The notes under the pieces are model-generated. The model had not been told where the DNA came from. It made no database searches and saw nothing but the letters and a program-made list of their open reading frames with translations. Below, piece by piece: positions 1-6,629 of a DNA stretch of 13,319 nucleotides. The stretch comes from DATLBY01 sp035526665 (GTDB lineage: Bacteria > Acidobacteriota > Terriglobia > Bryobacterales > Bryobacteraceae): positions 1-13,319 of the forward strand of contig DATLBY010000237.1 in NCBI GenBank assembly GCA_035526665.1. The letters run 5' to 3'. The number at the start of each line of letters is the position of its first letter. The first letter of the stretch is position 1. Position numbers and translations under genes: made by a program.

Positions 1-1249
1 CATGCTGATTATCTTCCGCATTCTACAGGGGGCCACTGGCGGGGCACTGCAGCCGCTGTCGCAAGCGGTGATGCTGGAGGCATTTCCGCCCCAGGATCGC
101 GGCAAGGCGATGGGCTTTTGGGGCCTCGGCATCGTGGTGGCGCCCATGTTGGGGCCGGTGCTCGGCGGCTGGCTGACCGACAACTTCAGCTGGCGCTGGG
201 TCTTTTATATTAATGTGCCTGTCGGAATCCTCTGCATCGTGATGGTGAAAGCCTTCATCTTCGACCCACCGTATATCCGTAAGGCCAGGGTGGGTATCGA
301 TTACTGGGGCATCAGCATGCTGACCGTGGGGATCGCAGCTCTGCAGGTGGTCTTGGATAAAGGACAACAGGAGGACTGGTTCGCTTCTCATCTCATCAGC
401 TGGCTGAGCGTGATTGCCCTTGGCAGCCTGGCGGCTTTTGTCATCCGGGAGCTCCGCGCTACGAACCCTGTTGTCCAACTCCGCGTGTTTAAGACTCGCA
501 CCTACGCAACTGGTGTAGTTCTGATGACGGTAGTTGGGTTCGTTCTGTATGGAAGCATGGTGCTGCTCCCGCTCTTCCTACAGTCTCTACTCGGATACCC
601 GGCGCTGGAGGCGGGAATTGCAATGGCGCCGCGGGGACTGGGATCCTTCATCGCCATGCCCGTTGTTGGGCTCATGCTGTCGCGCTTCGATCCGCGCAAG
701 CTGCTGGCGCTGGGGATGATCGGCGCATCCTATACTCTTTACGATCTCTCGACGTTGAATCTACACGCCGGCTACTGGGATGTTTTCTGGCCGCAATTTT
801 TTCAGGGCTTGTCGCTGGCGCTCCTCTTTGTTCCGCTCACCACCACTACAATGGATCCGATTCCGAAGCAGGAAACCGGCAACGCCACCAGTCTTTTCAA
901 TCTAATGCGGAATCTCGGCGGCAGTATGGGGATTGCGACTGCCACAACTTTACTCGCCCGCCAGCAGCAGATCGGCAGTAATCGATTGGCAGCCCATACC
1001 AACGAATTCAATCCGCAATTTAGTTCCATGTTGGAAGGTCTGCGGCCCGGGATGATGGCGCGTGGAGCGGATTTTGCAACGGCTACCAAGCAAGCCTACG
1101 CCGCCATTTACGGCATGGTGCAGCGGCAGGCTGCGATGCTATCGTTCGTGCACGTTTTCCAGCTTTTTGCCATCATTTTTATCGCAGCTTTGCCTTTACT
1201 TCTGCTGATGAATCGTCCTAAACGCACCCAGGCGATCGCCGCGCATTAG
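1..1249 (+). CDS. DHA2-family MFS multidrug exporter, 5' end missing
   Basis: Inner-membrane proton-driven drug exporter of the 14-helix DHA2 (EmrB/QacA) family, inferred from sequence style. The visible part opens in the middle of the family signature 'FRILQGATGGALQPLSQ', continues with 'FPPQDRGKAMGFWG', the motif C region 'APMLGPVLGGWLTDNFSWRW' and 'VFYINVPVG', and then shows repeated hydrophobic spans to a basic C-terminus (MNRPKRTQ). About 415 residues are visible. DHA2 proteins are usually a little over 500, so roughly the first 100 residues (helices 1-3) lie to the left of the window, and the ATG at position 2 is an internal methionine, not the start. The stop is TAG at 1247-1249. The substrate cannot be read from sequence. 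An EmrA-type membrane-fusion partner, if any, would have to be upstream, because none follows. Confidence 0.93.
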   Translation, partial: MLIIFRILQGATGGALQPLSQAVMLEAFPPQDRGKAMGFWGLGIVVAPMLGPVLGGWLTDNFSWRWVFYINVPVGILCIVMVKAFIFDPPYIRKARVGIDYWGISMLTVGIAALQVVLDKGQQEDWFASHLISWLSVIALGSLAAFVIRELRATNPVVQLRVFKTRTYATGVVLMTVVGFVLYGSMVLLPLFLQSLLGYPALEAGIAMAPRGLGSFIAMPVVGLMLSRFDPRKLLALGMIGASYTLYDLSTLNLHAGYWDVFWPQFFQGLSLALLFVPLTTTTMDPIPKQETGNATSLFNLMRNLGGSMGIATATTLLARQQQIGSNRLAAHTNEFNPQFSSMLEGLRPGMMARGADFATATKQAYAAIYGMVQRQAAMLSFVHVFQLFAIIFIAALPLLLLMNRPKRTQAIAAH

Positions 1250-1285
1250 GCTCGCGGTGGCAAACACGGGCAAAAAAGGGCGATG

Positions 1286-1471
1286 TTATGGACGTCCGCG
1301 ATCCCCAGGGTCCGCGGCAGACGCTACAGGCTTTTCAAGCTTTTTGTCACTAGGGCCATTTTTCGAAGCGAAAGCGCTAACCGAGGCCACCGCAATGACG
1401 AATACCACCAGGGTAGCTGTAATGGCGCCGCCCCAGCGCAACTGAACGGGAAATCTGCCTTTGGATCCCAT
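1286..1471 (-). CDS. Possible small single-span membrane protein (61 aa)
   Basis: Unrecognised small ORF. The ATG at 1471 is preceded by a strong Shine-Dalgarno (AAGGAG, five bases upstream on the minus strand), which picks this start over the longer frame beginning at 1492. The protein has a basic N-terminus (MGSKGRFPVQLRW), one hydrophobic segment at about residues 14-35 (ATLVVFVIAVASVSAFA), and a short charged tail rich in K, D and P, so it would be a signal-anchor or secreted small protein. It is convergent with the upstream exporter gene and divergent from the gene starting at 1602. Stop TAA at 1286-1288. No family is recognised. The case rests on the ribosome binding site and the membrane segment; a chance ORF remains possible. 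Confidence 0.5.
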   Translation of the reverse strand: MGSKGRFPVQLRWGGAITATLVVFVIAVASVSAFASKNGPSDKKLEKPVASAADPGDRGRP

Positions 1472-1601
1472 AAACTCTCCTTGTCCGAACAACTAAGCGC
1501 GATACATGGGCTGGCGCTTCGGTTTAAAAAAACTCCTCCCACCCAGCGCCACTTCTGTTAAACTTCCTCTAACAAAAATTTATGCGGAGGTAGTATACCA
1601 C

Positions 1602-2498
1602 ATGTTGGAGTTTTTGGAGAAAAACTGGGAGAAGCTACTTGCATATTTTTCCGGGATCCTATTTATTACGGTGATGCTGGTGCTTTCCCTAGTGGTGGGA
1701 AATCCCACTCCTTCGCAGTTTTTTACTTTTCGTCTTGTCCTGGCGCTTGCCGCTGCCGGGTTCGGCGCTGTGATTCCTGGATTCATCTCCGTGAACGTGT
1801 CGAACGTGGTGCGCGCGGGCGGTGCAATTGCTCTCTTCGTTATCGTTTTCCTGTTGAACCCACCTGCCTTAGTGGCGACTGCGAGCCCGTGGAAAACTCC
1901 TGAAGAACAGACGGTTACCGACCTCCGGTGGCAGATCTCCGATCTGTCTCGCGACTTCGAAACCATCGACCGCTACCCCAACGCCGCATCCGAGGTTAGG
2001 AAAAATGCCCGCAGGCTGGCCGAGGCGATACTCTCCTATCCTGAGTCGAAACTTTACGATCCCACACGTCGGTGGGTACGCCATTGCAGTGCGGCCCATG
2101 CATTTCTCATGTCGGCGCGCCTGGAACCGGCCGGCGATAAGGCTCGAGCCGACGCACTGAGGGCCCTTACTGAACTCGATCTGGCGCTGAAGTTCCTGGA
2201 ACAGGCGAAAGCGAAGGTAAACGATCCCGCGAATGGGGCCGCGGCACGCTACATCGTAGACTGGGTCGCGAAGAATGATCAGGATAATCGAGCCTATTAC
2301 CTAATGGCGATCGGCGAATGTGTGTTGGCGCAGGCAGAGAACGATTCGGCCAGGCGGCTGAGATCTCGAACGACTCTCCTGGAACACGTCGACACGCAGT
2401 ACTTGAAAGACTATCTCCCCTGGAATAGCCAAGGTCTCGATTGGTGTGTGCCGCGTGATGACAAAGAATTTACCCGTGTTCTGACCGCGGTTCGATGA
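1602..2498 (+). CDS. Membrane-anchored protein of unknown function (298 aa)
   Basis: No family is confidently recognised. The chosen start is the ATG at 1602, preceded by GGAGG at 1586-1590; the frame is open further upstream but has no ribosome binding site there. Three hydrophobic segments are seen at about residues 12-33 (LLAYFSGILFITVMLVLSLVVG), 43-65 and 71-92. The second and third include 'LALAAAGFGAVIPGFISV' and 'RAGGAIALFVIVFLLNPP', a pattern that I recall as a recurrent membrane module at the ends of otherwise different bacterial proteins (recollection, not a search). Residues 93-298 are predicted soluble and largely helical, with many A, L, E, R (for example 'ALTELDLALKFLEQAKAK'), so perhaps a TPR-like helical bundle, but no repeat signature is clear. 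No catalytic motif is seen. It stands alone, with no operon partner. Confidence 0.8.
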   Translation: MLEFLEKNWEKLLAYFSGILFITVMLVLSLVVGNPTPSQFFTFRLVLALAAAGFGAVIPGFISVNVSNVVRAGGAIALFVIVFLLNPPALVATASPWKTPEEQTVTDLRWQISDLSRDFETIDRYPNAASEVRKNARRLAEAILSYPESKLYDPTRRWVRHCSAAHAFLMSARLEPAGDKARADALRALTELDLALKFLEQAKAKVNDPANGAAARYIVDWVAKNDQDNRAYYLMAIGECVLAQAENDSARRLRSRTTLLEHVDTQYLKDYLPWNSQGLDWCVPRDDKEFTRVLTAVR

Positions 2499-3103
2499 AG
2501 TTCAGGCGAACGCTCCGCATTGGCGGATCGGCGTATCCCCCAACTGTTCCGCCCCTCTGACATCGGCGCGCAATATTACTCTGTGTTTTCTCGTCATAGC
2601 GTTGGCGTTCGGACAGCCGCGGCAGTCTACTATATCCTCTGAATCGGTTCGATTAATGCGCGGAAATCGCCAACCCACATAAGGACGAGATTTCTCGCCG
2701 CATACCATGCAGGACGCACGATCGACACAACATCGCTCGATTAGGGATTCTATCTGAGCGCAACGGATAGGGCGTACGCTGTGGCGGCGGAGGCGATCAA
2801 CCGCGCCAAACAATCGTGCAGGACGTCTGTGAGCGGCGGCGGCCCGATTTTCGCCTCGGAAGGGAAGACGATGCCATCGGTGTACGCGCAGGCTTATACC
2901 GATTGCAATCTCCTTTGAGCGATTTGGGCCAGCGCTCGATCTTCCCGGCTTTCCGCGCTAGACGACCTAGGTCTTTTCGTGCGCGGCATTTGGACAGCAC
3001 ACAAGTCTTTGTGTTCCGGTTCAGGCGGCGAACCCCGCTTTGTACGTGTACGCTGTTTAAGCCCAAGCACTTAGGCAAACACGCAGCACACCCGTGGCGG
3101 CTG
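2499..3103. other. About 600 bases with no supportable gene
   Basis: All frames here give only short ORFs with arginine- and cysteine-rich, low-complexity translations that do not look like folded proteins, and none has a convincing ribosome binding site. I see no tRNA-like T-loop with matching stem, no inverted terminal repeats and no transposase remnant that I can recognise. It follows the stop of the 1602-2498 gene and precedes (on the plus map) the 3' end of the frameshifted DUF5615 gene, so it may be eroded accessory DNA, but that is inference. Confidence 0.5.
3061..3076 (-). terminator. Weak hairpin downstream of the DUF433/DUF5615 pair
   Basis: Read on the minus strand, GCCTAA and TTGGGC pair around a GTGC loop with one G-U wobble, about 28 bases past the restored stop of the DUF5615 gene. 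The wobble pairs only in the minus-strand RNA. The following bases (TTAAACAG) are only modestly U-rich, so this is a weak terminator candidate. Confidence 0.25.
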
Positions 3104-3458
3104 TCAGCTCCGAATTCGGATCATGTCCCCGTGCGAAACGGCAAGGCATCCGGCGAGCGGCGTGTCCTTGAGAAGTTCGAGCGTTTTTTGGATCTGCTCG
3201 CGAACTGCCTTGCTCTGTCGGTGGATGGATCTTGAGGCGAATCACACCGGGTGTCCCAGCGGTCGGAAAGCGAAGCATATTTGCAAAGTCCGAATCGAGT
3301 GTTAGTAGGGCTCGATTATCTGCGATGGCGAACTCTCGAATCTTTTCGTCGGGCTGGCCCGAAAGACCGGCGTCAACCACAGCGACTGCGTCATGGCCTT
3401 GCTCTCTCAGAATCGCCGATTGCTGTGGCGAAAGATTCTCGTCGAGGAGCAGTCTCAC
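3104..3458 (-). pseudogene. DUF5615 PIN-like toxin gene with a frameshift
   Basis: Putative PIN-like (Mut7-C related) nuclease toxin. The start is a GTG at 3458 that overlaps the DUF433 stop (GTGA), and the protein opens 'VRLLLDENLS', with the first acidic residue of the fold at D6 and a second cluster 'LLTLDSDF' (D55, D57). The frame from the GTG is intact for 83 codons, to 'PPTEQ' (CAA at 3210-3212). It then runs into an unrelated arginine-rich tail that ends at 3057. Dropping one base at about 3209 restores 'AVREQIQKTLELLKDTPLAG' and 'CLAVSHGDMIRIRS', ending at TGA 3104-3106, which matches the usual DUF5615 C-terminus and gives about 117 residues, the family's normal length. The break is therefore a real +1-base difference in this sequence. 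It lies downstream of the visible acidic residues, so some activity is conceivable. Sequencing error, decay or recoding cannot be told apart here. Confidence 0.85.
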
Positions 3459-3679
3459 GAGGCGAGGATGATTTCGTTGCTTGCAAGGCCTGCCGCGTAT
3501 TGAAGAGCGGCGGTTATGTGGCCCGTGGTCAATTGCGGGTATGCGGCGAGGATCTCTTCGGCGGTCTCTCCTGCGCCCAGCTTTTCGAGAACCAAGTATA
3601 CCGGAATGCGCGTGCCTTTCAGGCAAGGCTTGCCCATCATGACATCGGGTCGGATTTCGATGTTTGGGAGCAGATCCAT
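3455..3679 (-). CDS. DUF433 antitoxin-like protein
   Basis: Small helix-turn-helix type DUF433 protein (74 aa), the usual partner encoded just upstream of DUF5615 PIN-like toxins; the expected role is to bind and neutralise the toxin and autorepress the operon (family knowledge, not shown here). The core signature is clear: 'GKPCLKGTRIPVYLVLEKL', 'GETAEEILAAYPQL', then 'ITAALQYAAG'. An in-frame TAA four codons upstream of the ATG at 3679 excludes a longer start in this frame. The ribosome binding site is poor. The stop TGA overlaps the GTG start of the next gene by four bases, so the two are translationally coupled. The 274 bases between this start and the divergent gene at 3954 hold the promoters for both directions. 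Confidence 0.9.
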   Translation of the reverse strand: MDLLPNIEIRPDVMMGKPCLKGTRIPVYLVLEKLGAGETAEEILAAYPQLTTGHITAALQYAAGLASNEIILAS

Positions 3680-3953
3680 GATCCAACTTTATCAGTCATA
3701 TTGAATTCGCTCAAGAACTCGTCGACCTGGACCGGCCGGTCGGTGCGGGTTTTCGTGTGCGCGCCTCGGGCAGTTGGCGGAGGAGGATGCTGAAGTCGGT
3801 CGACGGAGAAATACCGCCAATGAGTGCTCGAACACCACCACTCTCTTTTTCCTTGGCTCCAGCCCCTGCCATTCCCAGAACCGGGGACAACCGTATATCA
3901 TATATCGGGGGGCGCTTTGCTGCCTTTTCCCACACGTTACTTAAGGAGAAACT

Positions 3954-4253
3954 ATGAAAAAGTTCGCATTTGCTATGATGCTGACCGCTGCAGCGGCAAT
4001 GGCAGAGACCTGGTCGGGAACAGTCAGTGACGCAAAATGTGGTTTGGCCCATGCCGACGCATCGGAGAAATCGATGGCTTGTGCAAACAAGTGCGTCAAG
4101 GGTGGACAGAAGGCAGTCTTCGTTTCCGACGGCAAGATCTACAACATCGGCAACCCGAAGAAAGTCGAGGGTCACATCGGGCATAAGGTTGAGATCACAG
4201 GGAAAATGAAAGGCGACACCATTCAGATTGCAAAATTAAAGATGGCCAGCTAG
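3954..4253 (+). CDS. Small exported DUF5818-like protein
   Basis: Exported protein of 99 residues. The ATG at 3954 follows a good AAGGAG site. A signal peptide covers residues 1-17 (MKKFAFAMMLTAAAAMA), with likely cleavage before ETW. The mature part reads 'WSGTVSDAKCG', then 'MACANKCVKGGQKAVFVSDG' and ends with 'GHKVEITGKMKGDTIQIAKL', a small beta-rich OB-like fold with three cysteines (C26, C39, C43 approximately). It resembles DUF5818-type proteins that are frequent in acidobacteria; the function is unknown. It is a single-gene unit: a hairpin terminator follows, and an AT-rich stretch (TATATCATATAT, 3894-3905) in otherwise GC-rich DNA upstream may be part of its promoter, although I cannot fit a good -35 element to it. 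Confidence 0.85.
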   Translation: MKKFAFAMMLTAAAAMAETWSGTVSDAKCGLAHADASEKSMACANKCVKGGQKAVFVSDGKIYNIGNPKKVEGHIGHKVEITGKMKGDTIQIAKLKMAS

Positions 4254-4265
4254 CCCCCTCCTGGA

Positions 4266-4291
4266 AAGGCCGGCTTCTACAAACCGGCCTT
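4266..4291 (+). terminator. Hairpin terminator after the exported protein
   Basis: A perfect 8-base stem, AAGGCCGG (4266-4273) with CCGGCCTT (4284-4291), around a 10-base loop, starts 12 bases after the TAG stop of the 3954-4253 gene. The tail (CTTGCC) is poor in T, so it may be a weak intrinsic terminator. Confidence 0.6.
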
Positions 4292-4373
4292 CTTGCCCTG
4301 ACCGCTCTGCTCTCCCCCCGATTATTAACGACCTGAAACATTTGGGTATCCGGCATAGTCCCCTCAGTTAGAC

Positions 4374-5327
4374 ATGGAACGCAAACCCGCTGTAAGGACG
4401 CTCCTGCCAGTCGCCGCACTGTGCCTGCTCTTCTTGGAATTACCTGTGTTTGGCTACGACGAGCCGGATGGCCAGACACCGGCAGTGGAACAGAGCAATG
4501 CCACGCCGGCCGAGCAGGCTAACCAGATGGAAGACGCGCGTGAGCGGGTTCTCTTCTCGGAGGATACCGAGCGGTTTAAGCCGCTTATTTCCAAGTTGAT
4601 CCGGAATACCTTGATGGACCAGAAGGAAATCTGGGTTAGTCCGTTCCATATGAAGCGCGGGAATGAGAAATGGTGGTGGATCGGCATCGGTGGGGCCACT
4701 GCGGCGCTGATTTCGGTCGACCGGCGGCTTTCCTCTCAGTTACCCAACACAGTAGACCAGATGGCGTGGAGCCGGCGCGTTTCACAGGTCGGTGCAGCCT
4801 ATACCGCCTATCCGATCGCCGGCGCCTTTTATCTCGGCGGAGCGCTTTTCGATAATCCGAAAGCGCGCGAAACCGGCGCCCTTGGCGCGGAGGCGTTGAC
4901 CGATAGTTTGATTGTGGTCAGTCTACTGAAATTGGCTTTTGGGCGGGAGCGGCCGCTGGAGGGCGAAGGAAAAGGAAAGTTCTTTCAGAGGCGTAATGGT
5001 TTCCCCTCCGGGCATGCGATGATGTCGTTCGCTTTCGCCTCGGTTGTGTCGCACGAGTACCGAAAGGGCAAAATTGTCCCCATTCTGGCCTACGGTGTCT
5101 CGACATTGATCAGCGCCTCCCGGTTCAGCGGGCGCAAACATTTCGCCTCTGATATCATCGCCGGCGCGGGAGCGGGCTATTTTATCGGCACTTATGTGTT
5201 CAAAACCCATGAGGATCATGCCATCCACAAGAGGCACGGATTTCAGAAAGCGGCGTGGCTGAAGCCTACCGTAAGCCCCCAGATAGGAGCCGGCACGTAC
5301 GGCGTCAGTTTGGCCTGGAATCAATAA
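4374..5327 (+). CDS. PAP2-family membrane phosphatase
   Basis: Type 2 phosphatidic acid phosphatase superfamily enzyme (317 aa), expected to hydrolyse a lipid or isoprenoid phosphate at the outer face of the inner membrane. All three catalytic motifs are present and intact: K186-x6-R193-P194 ('KLAFGRERP'), P211-S-G-H214 and S249-R-x5-H256-x3-D260 ('SRFSGRKHFASD'). Residues 1-27 look like a signal peptide or signal anchor (VAALCLLFLELPVFG), followed by a soluble linker of about 70 residues, then hydrophobic segments at about 101-115, 141-159, 174-190, 216-227, 234-250 and 261-276. The C-terminal end, after residue 280, is polar and finishes 'GTYGVSLAWNQ'. The start ATG at 4374 has no obvious ribosome binding site but leads straight into the signal peptide. 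The substrate (undecaprenyl pyrophosphate, phosphatidate or lipid A) cannot be decided from sequence. dprA follows 55 bases downstream. Confidence 0.93.
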   Translation: MERKPAVRTLLPVAALCLLFLELPVFGYDEPDGQTPAVEQSNATPAEQANQMEDARERVLFSEDTERFKPLISKLIRNTLMDQKEIWVSPFHMKRGNEKWWWIGIGGATAALISVDRRLSSQLPNTVDQMAWSRRVSQVGAAYTAYPIAGAFYLGGALFDNPKARETGALGAEALTDSLIVVSLLKLAFGRERPLEGEGKGKFFQRRNGFPSGHAMMSFAFASVVSHEYRKGKIVPILAYGVSTLISASRFSGRKHFASDIIAGAGAGYFIGTYVFKTHEDHAIHKRHGFQKAAWLKPTVSPQIGAGTYGVSLAWNQ

Positions 5328-5360
5328 TTGGTCCTGAGATAATTTCCCCCACTGCGGCAC

Positions 5361-5380
5361 AGGTGCTCTGAGGAGCGCCT
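5361..5380 (+). promoter_or_regulatory. Hairpin covering the dprA ribosome binding site
   Basis: AGGTGCTC (5361-5368) pairs with GAGCGCCT (5373-5380) over eight positions, with one G-U wobble, around a TGAG loop. The Shine-Dalgarno AGGAG (5371-5375) lies half in the loop and half in the stem, two to seven bases short of the TTG start at 5383. It could limit dprA translation. It might instead be a terminator of the PAP2 gene, but no T-run follows. Confidence 0.4.
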
Positions 5381-5382
5381 CA

Positions 5383-6555
5383 TTGTCCACCATAGCCTCG
5401 CCGGCCCTGTCTGCCGAGGAAGAACTGCATTGGATTGCCTTGAAGATGATTGCCGGCCTAGGAACCAGGAAGGCCGGCCAGCTCATTCAACAGTTCCGTA
5501 CCCCGCAACAGGTATTTCGAGCGTCTTATCAGGATTTGCAAGCTGCGGGAATCCCGGGCAGTATTGCACAGAGTATCGCCAGCGGTTGTTCTTTTGAGGA
5601 CGCGGCGGAGCAGCAGCAGAAGCTGGCGGAATGCGGGGCAGTCGCCATTCCCATCACAGACGCACGCTATCCACCGAGGCTGCGGGAAATCTTTGATCCG
5701 CCGATCCTTCTCTTTGCGAGGGGCAATGTAGATCTGCTGGGTTCCGTGATGCTGGCGATAGTGGGGACCCGGCGGCCGACGCCCTACGGACTGGCCGCCA
5801 CGGAACGGCTAGCCAGTGACCTGTCGCAGGCGCAGTTCACCATAGTCAGCGGCATGGCGAGAGGGATCGATAGCGCAGCCCACCGCGCCGTGCTGGCTAG
5901 CGGCGGAAACACTGTCGCGGTTCTTGGATGCGGCGTCGATTTAGTGTATCCGGCTGAAAACAAAAGGCTGGCAGCGGAGTTAGTCGAAAAGGGCTTAATG
6001 ATTTCCGAGTTTCCCATGAGTGCCCCGCCCTACCCGCAGAACTTTCCCATACGGAATAGGATCGTGAGTGGTATGGGTGTGGGAGTGCTGATCCTGGAAG
6101 GAGCAGAATTTAGCGGGTCGGCGATTACGGCGAGGCTTGCTATGGACCAGGGGCGGGAGGTATTCGCCGTACCCGGCAACATTACGTCCAAAATGAGCTG
6201 GGGCCCTAACCTATTGATTAAACAGGGAGCAAAGTTGGTTCAAGAGTGGAACGACGTGGTAGTAGAGTTGCGGCCCGAGGATCGGCAGCGGCTGATTGTC
6301 CGCGGGCAAGCGGCGCTGGGCATTGCAGCCGAGGCCGATGACGGGGAATCAAAGAAACTTTCCGAAAACCCGCAAACCGTTGTAGCTAAACAGATTTTAG
6401 CCACTCTCAAACATGATATCCCAAATAACCTGGATGACCTGCTTGAAACTTTGGAGTATCATTCGTCATCAGAGCTTATTGCCGCACTCTTTGAACTGGA
6501 GATGCTCGGGCTGGTAAAACAGCTTCCCGGCAAGAACTTTGTTAAAGTGTGGTGA
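5383..6555 (+). CDS. dprA: DNA-processing protein DprA
   Basis: DprA (Smf) binds incoming single-stranded DNA in natural transformation and loads RecA; it also occurs in bacteria not known to be transformable. The 390 residues contain a helix-hairpin-helix/SAM-like N-terminal region (about 15-75, 'KMIAGLGTRKAGQLIQQF'), the Rossmann-like core with 'IVGTRRPTPYG' (126-136), 'SGMARGIDSAAHRA' (156-169), 'GCGVDLVYP' (182-190), 'FPIRNRIVSG' (221-230), 'SGSAITA' (244-250) and 'VPGNI' (253-257), and a C-terminal winged-helix-like domain (about 331-390). Length is typical of the long form. The start is TTG at 5383 with AGGAG upstream; no ATG lies near. It is followed after 74 bases by topA in the same direction, a pairing known from several bacterial groups. 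Confidence 0.97.
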   Translation: MSTIASPALSAEEELHWIALKMIAGLGTRKAGQLIQQFRTPQQVFRASYQDLQAAGIPGSIAQSIASGCSFEDAAEQQQKLAECGAVAIPITDARYPPRLREIFDPPILLFARGNVDLLGSVMLAIVGTRRPTPYGLAATERLASDLSQAQFTIVSGMARGIDSAAHRAVLASGGNTVAVLGCGVDLVYPAENKRLAAELVEKGLMISEFPMSAPPYPQNFPIRNRIVSGMGVGVLILEGAEFSGSAITARLAMDQGREVFAVPGNITSKMSWGPNLLIKQGAKLVQEWNDVVVELRPEDRQRLIVRGQAALGIAAEADDGESKKLSENPQTVVAKQILATLKHDIPNNLDDLLETLEYHSSSELIAALFELEMLGLVKQLPGKNFVKVW

Positions 6556-6629
6556 GTCCCGATTCATCACACAAGCAACAGAACCAGCACAATAGGAAAT
6601 ATAGATAGGCAAGCGTAAGAAACCAAACT

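Noticed and set aside
1237..1259. A 7-base GC-rich stem at the end of the exporter gene as an intrinsic terminator
   Set aside because: It has one wobble, a nine-base loop and no T-run on the plus strand after it; the A-rich stretch that follows does not serve this gene.
2644..2665. GGTTCGATTAATG as a tRNA T-loop
   Set aside because: There is no matching T-stem, acceptor stem or anticodon arm around it.
2797..3078. A basic 93-codon frame on the minus strand next to the toxin gene, considered as a third operon member
   Set aside because: Its translation is arginine- and lysine-rich throughout with no fold-like hydrophobic pattern and no ribosome binding site, and its start overlaps the hairpin downstream of the toxin gene.
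2816..3235. A 139-codon plus-strand frame
   Set aside because: Its second half is antisense to the DUF5615 gene, and the first half has no motif or ribosome binding site.
3057..3686. A 209-codon open frame on the minus strand taken as one gene
   Set aside because: Its first third is the shadow of DUF433 in another frame, and its last 50 codons are out of frame. Only the middle, from the GTG at 3458 to about 3210, is real DUF5615 coding sequence.
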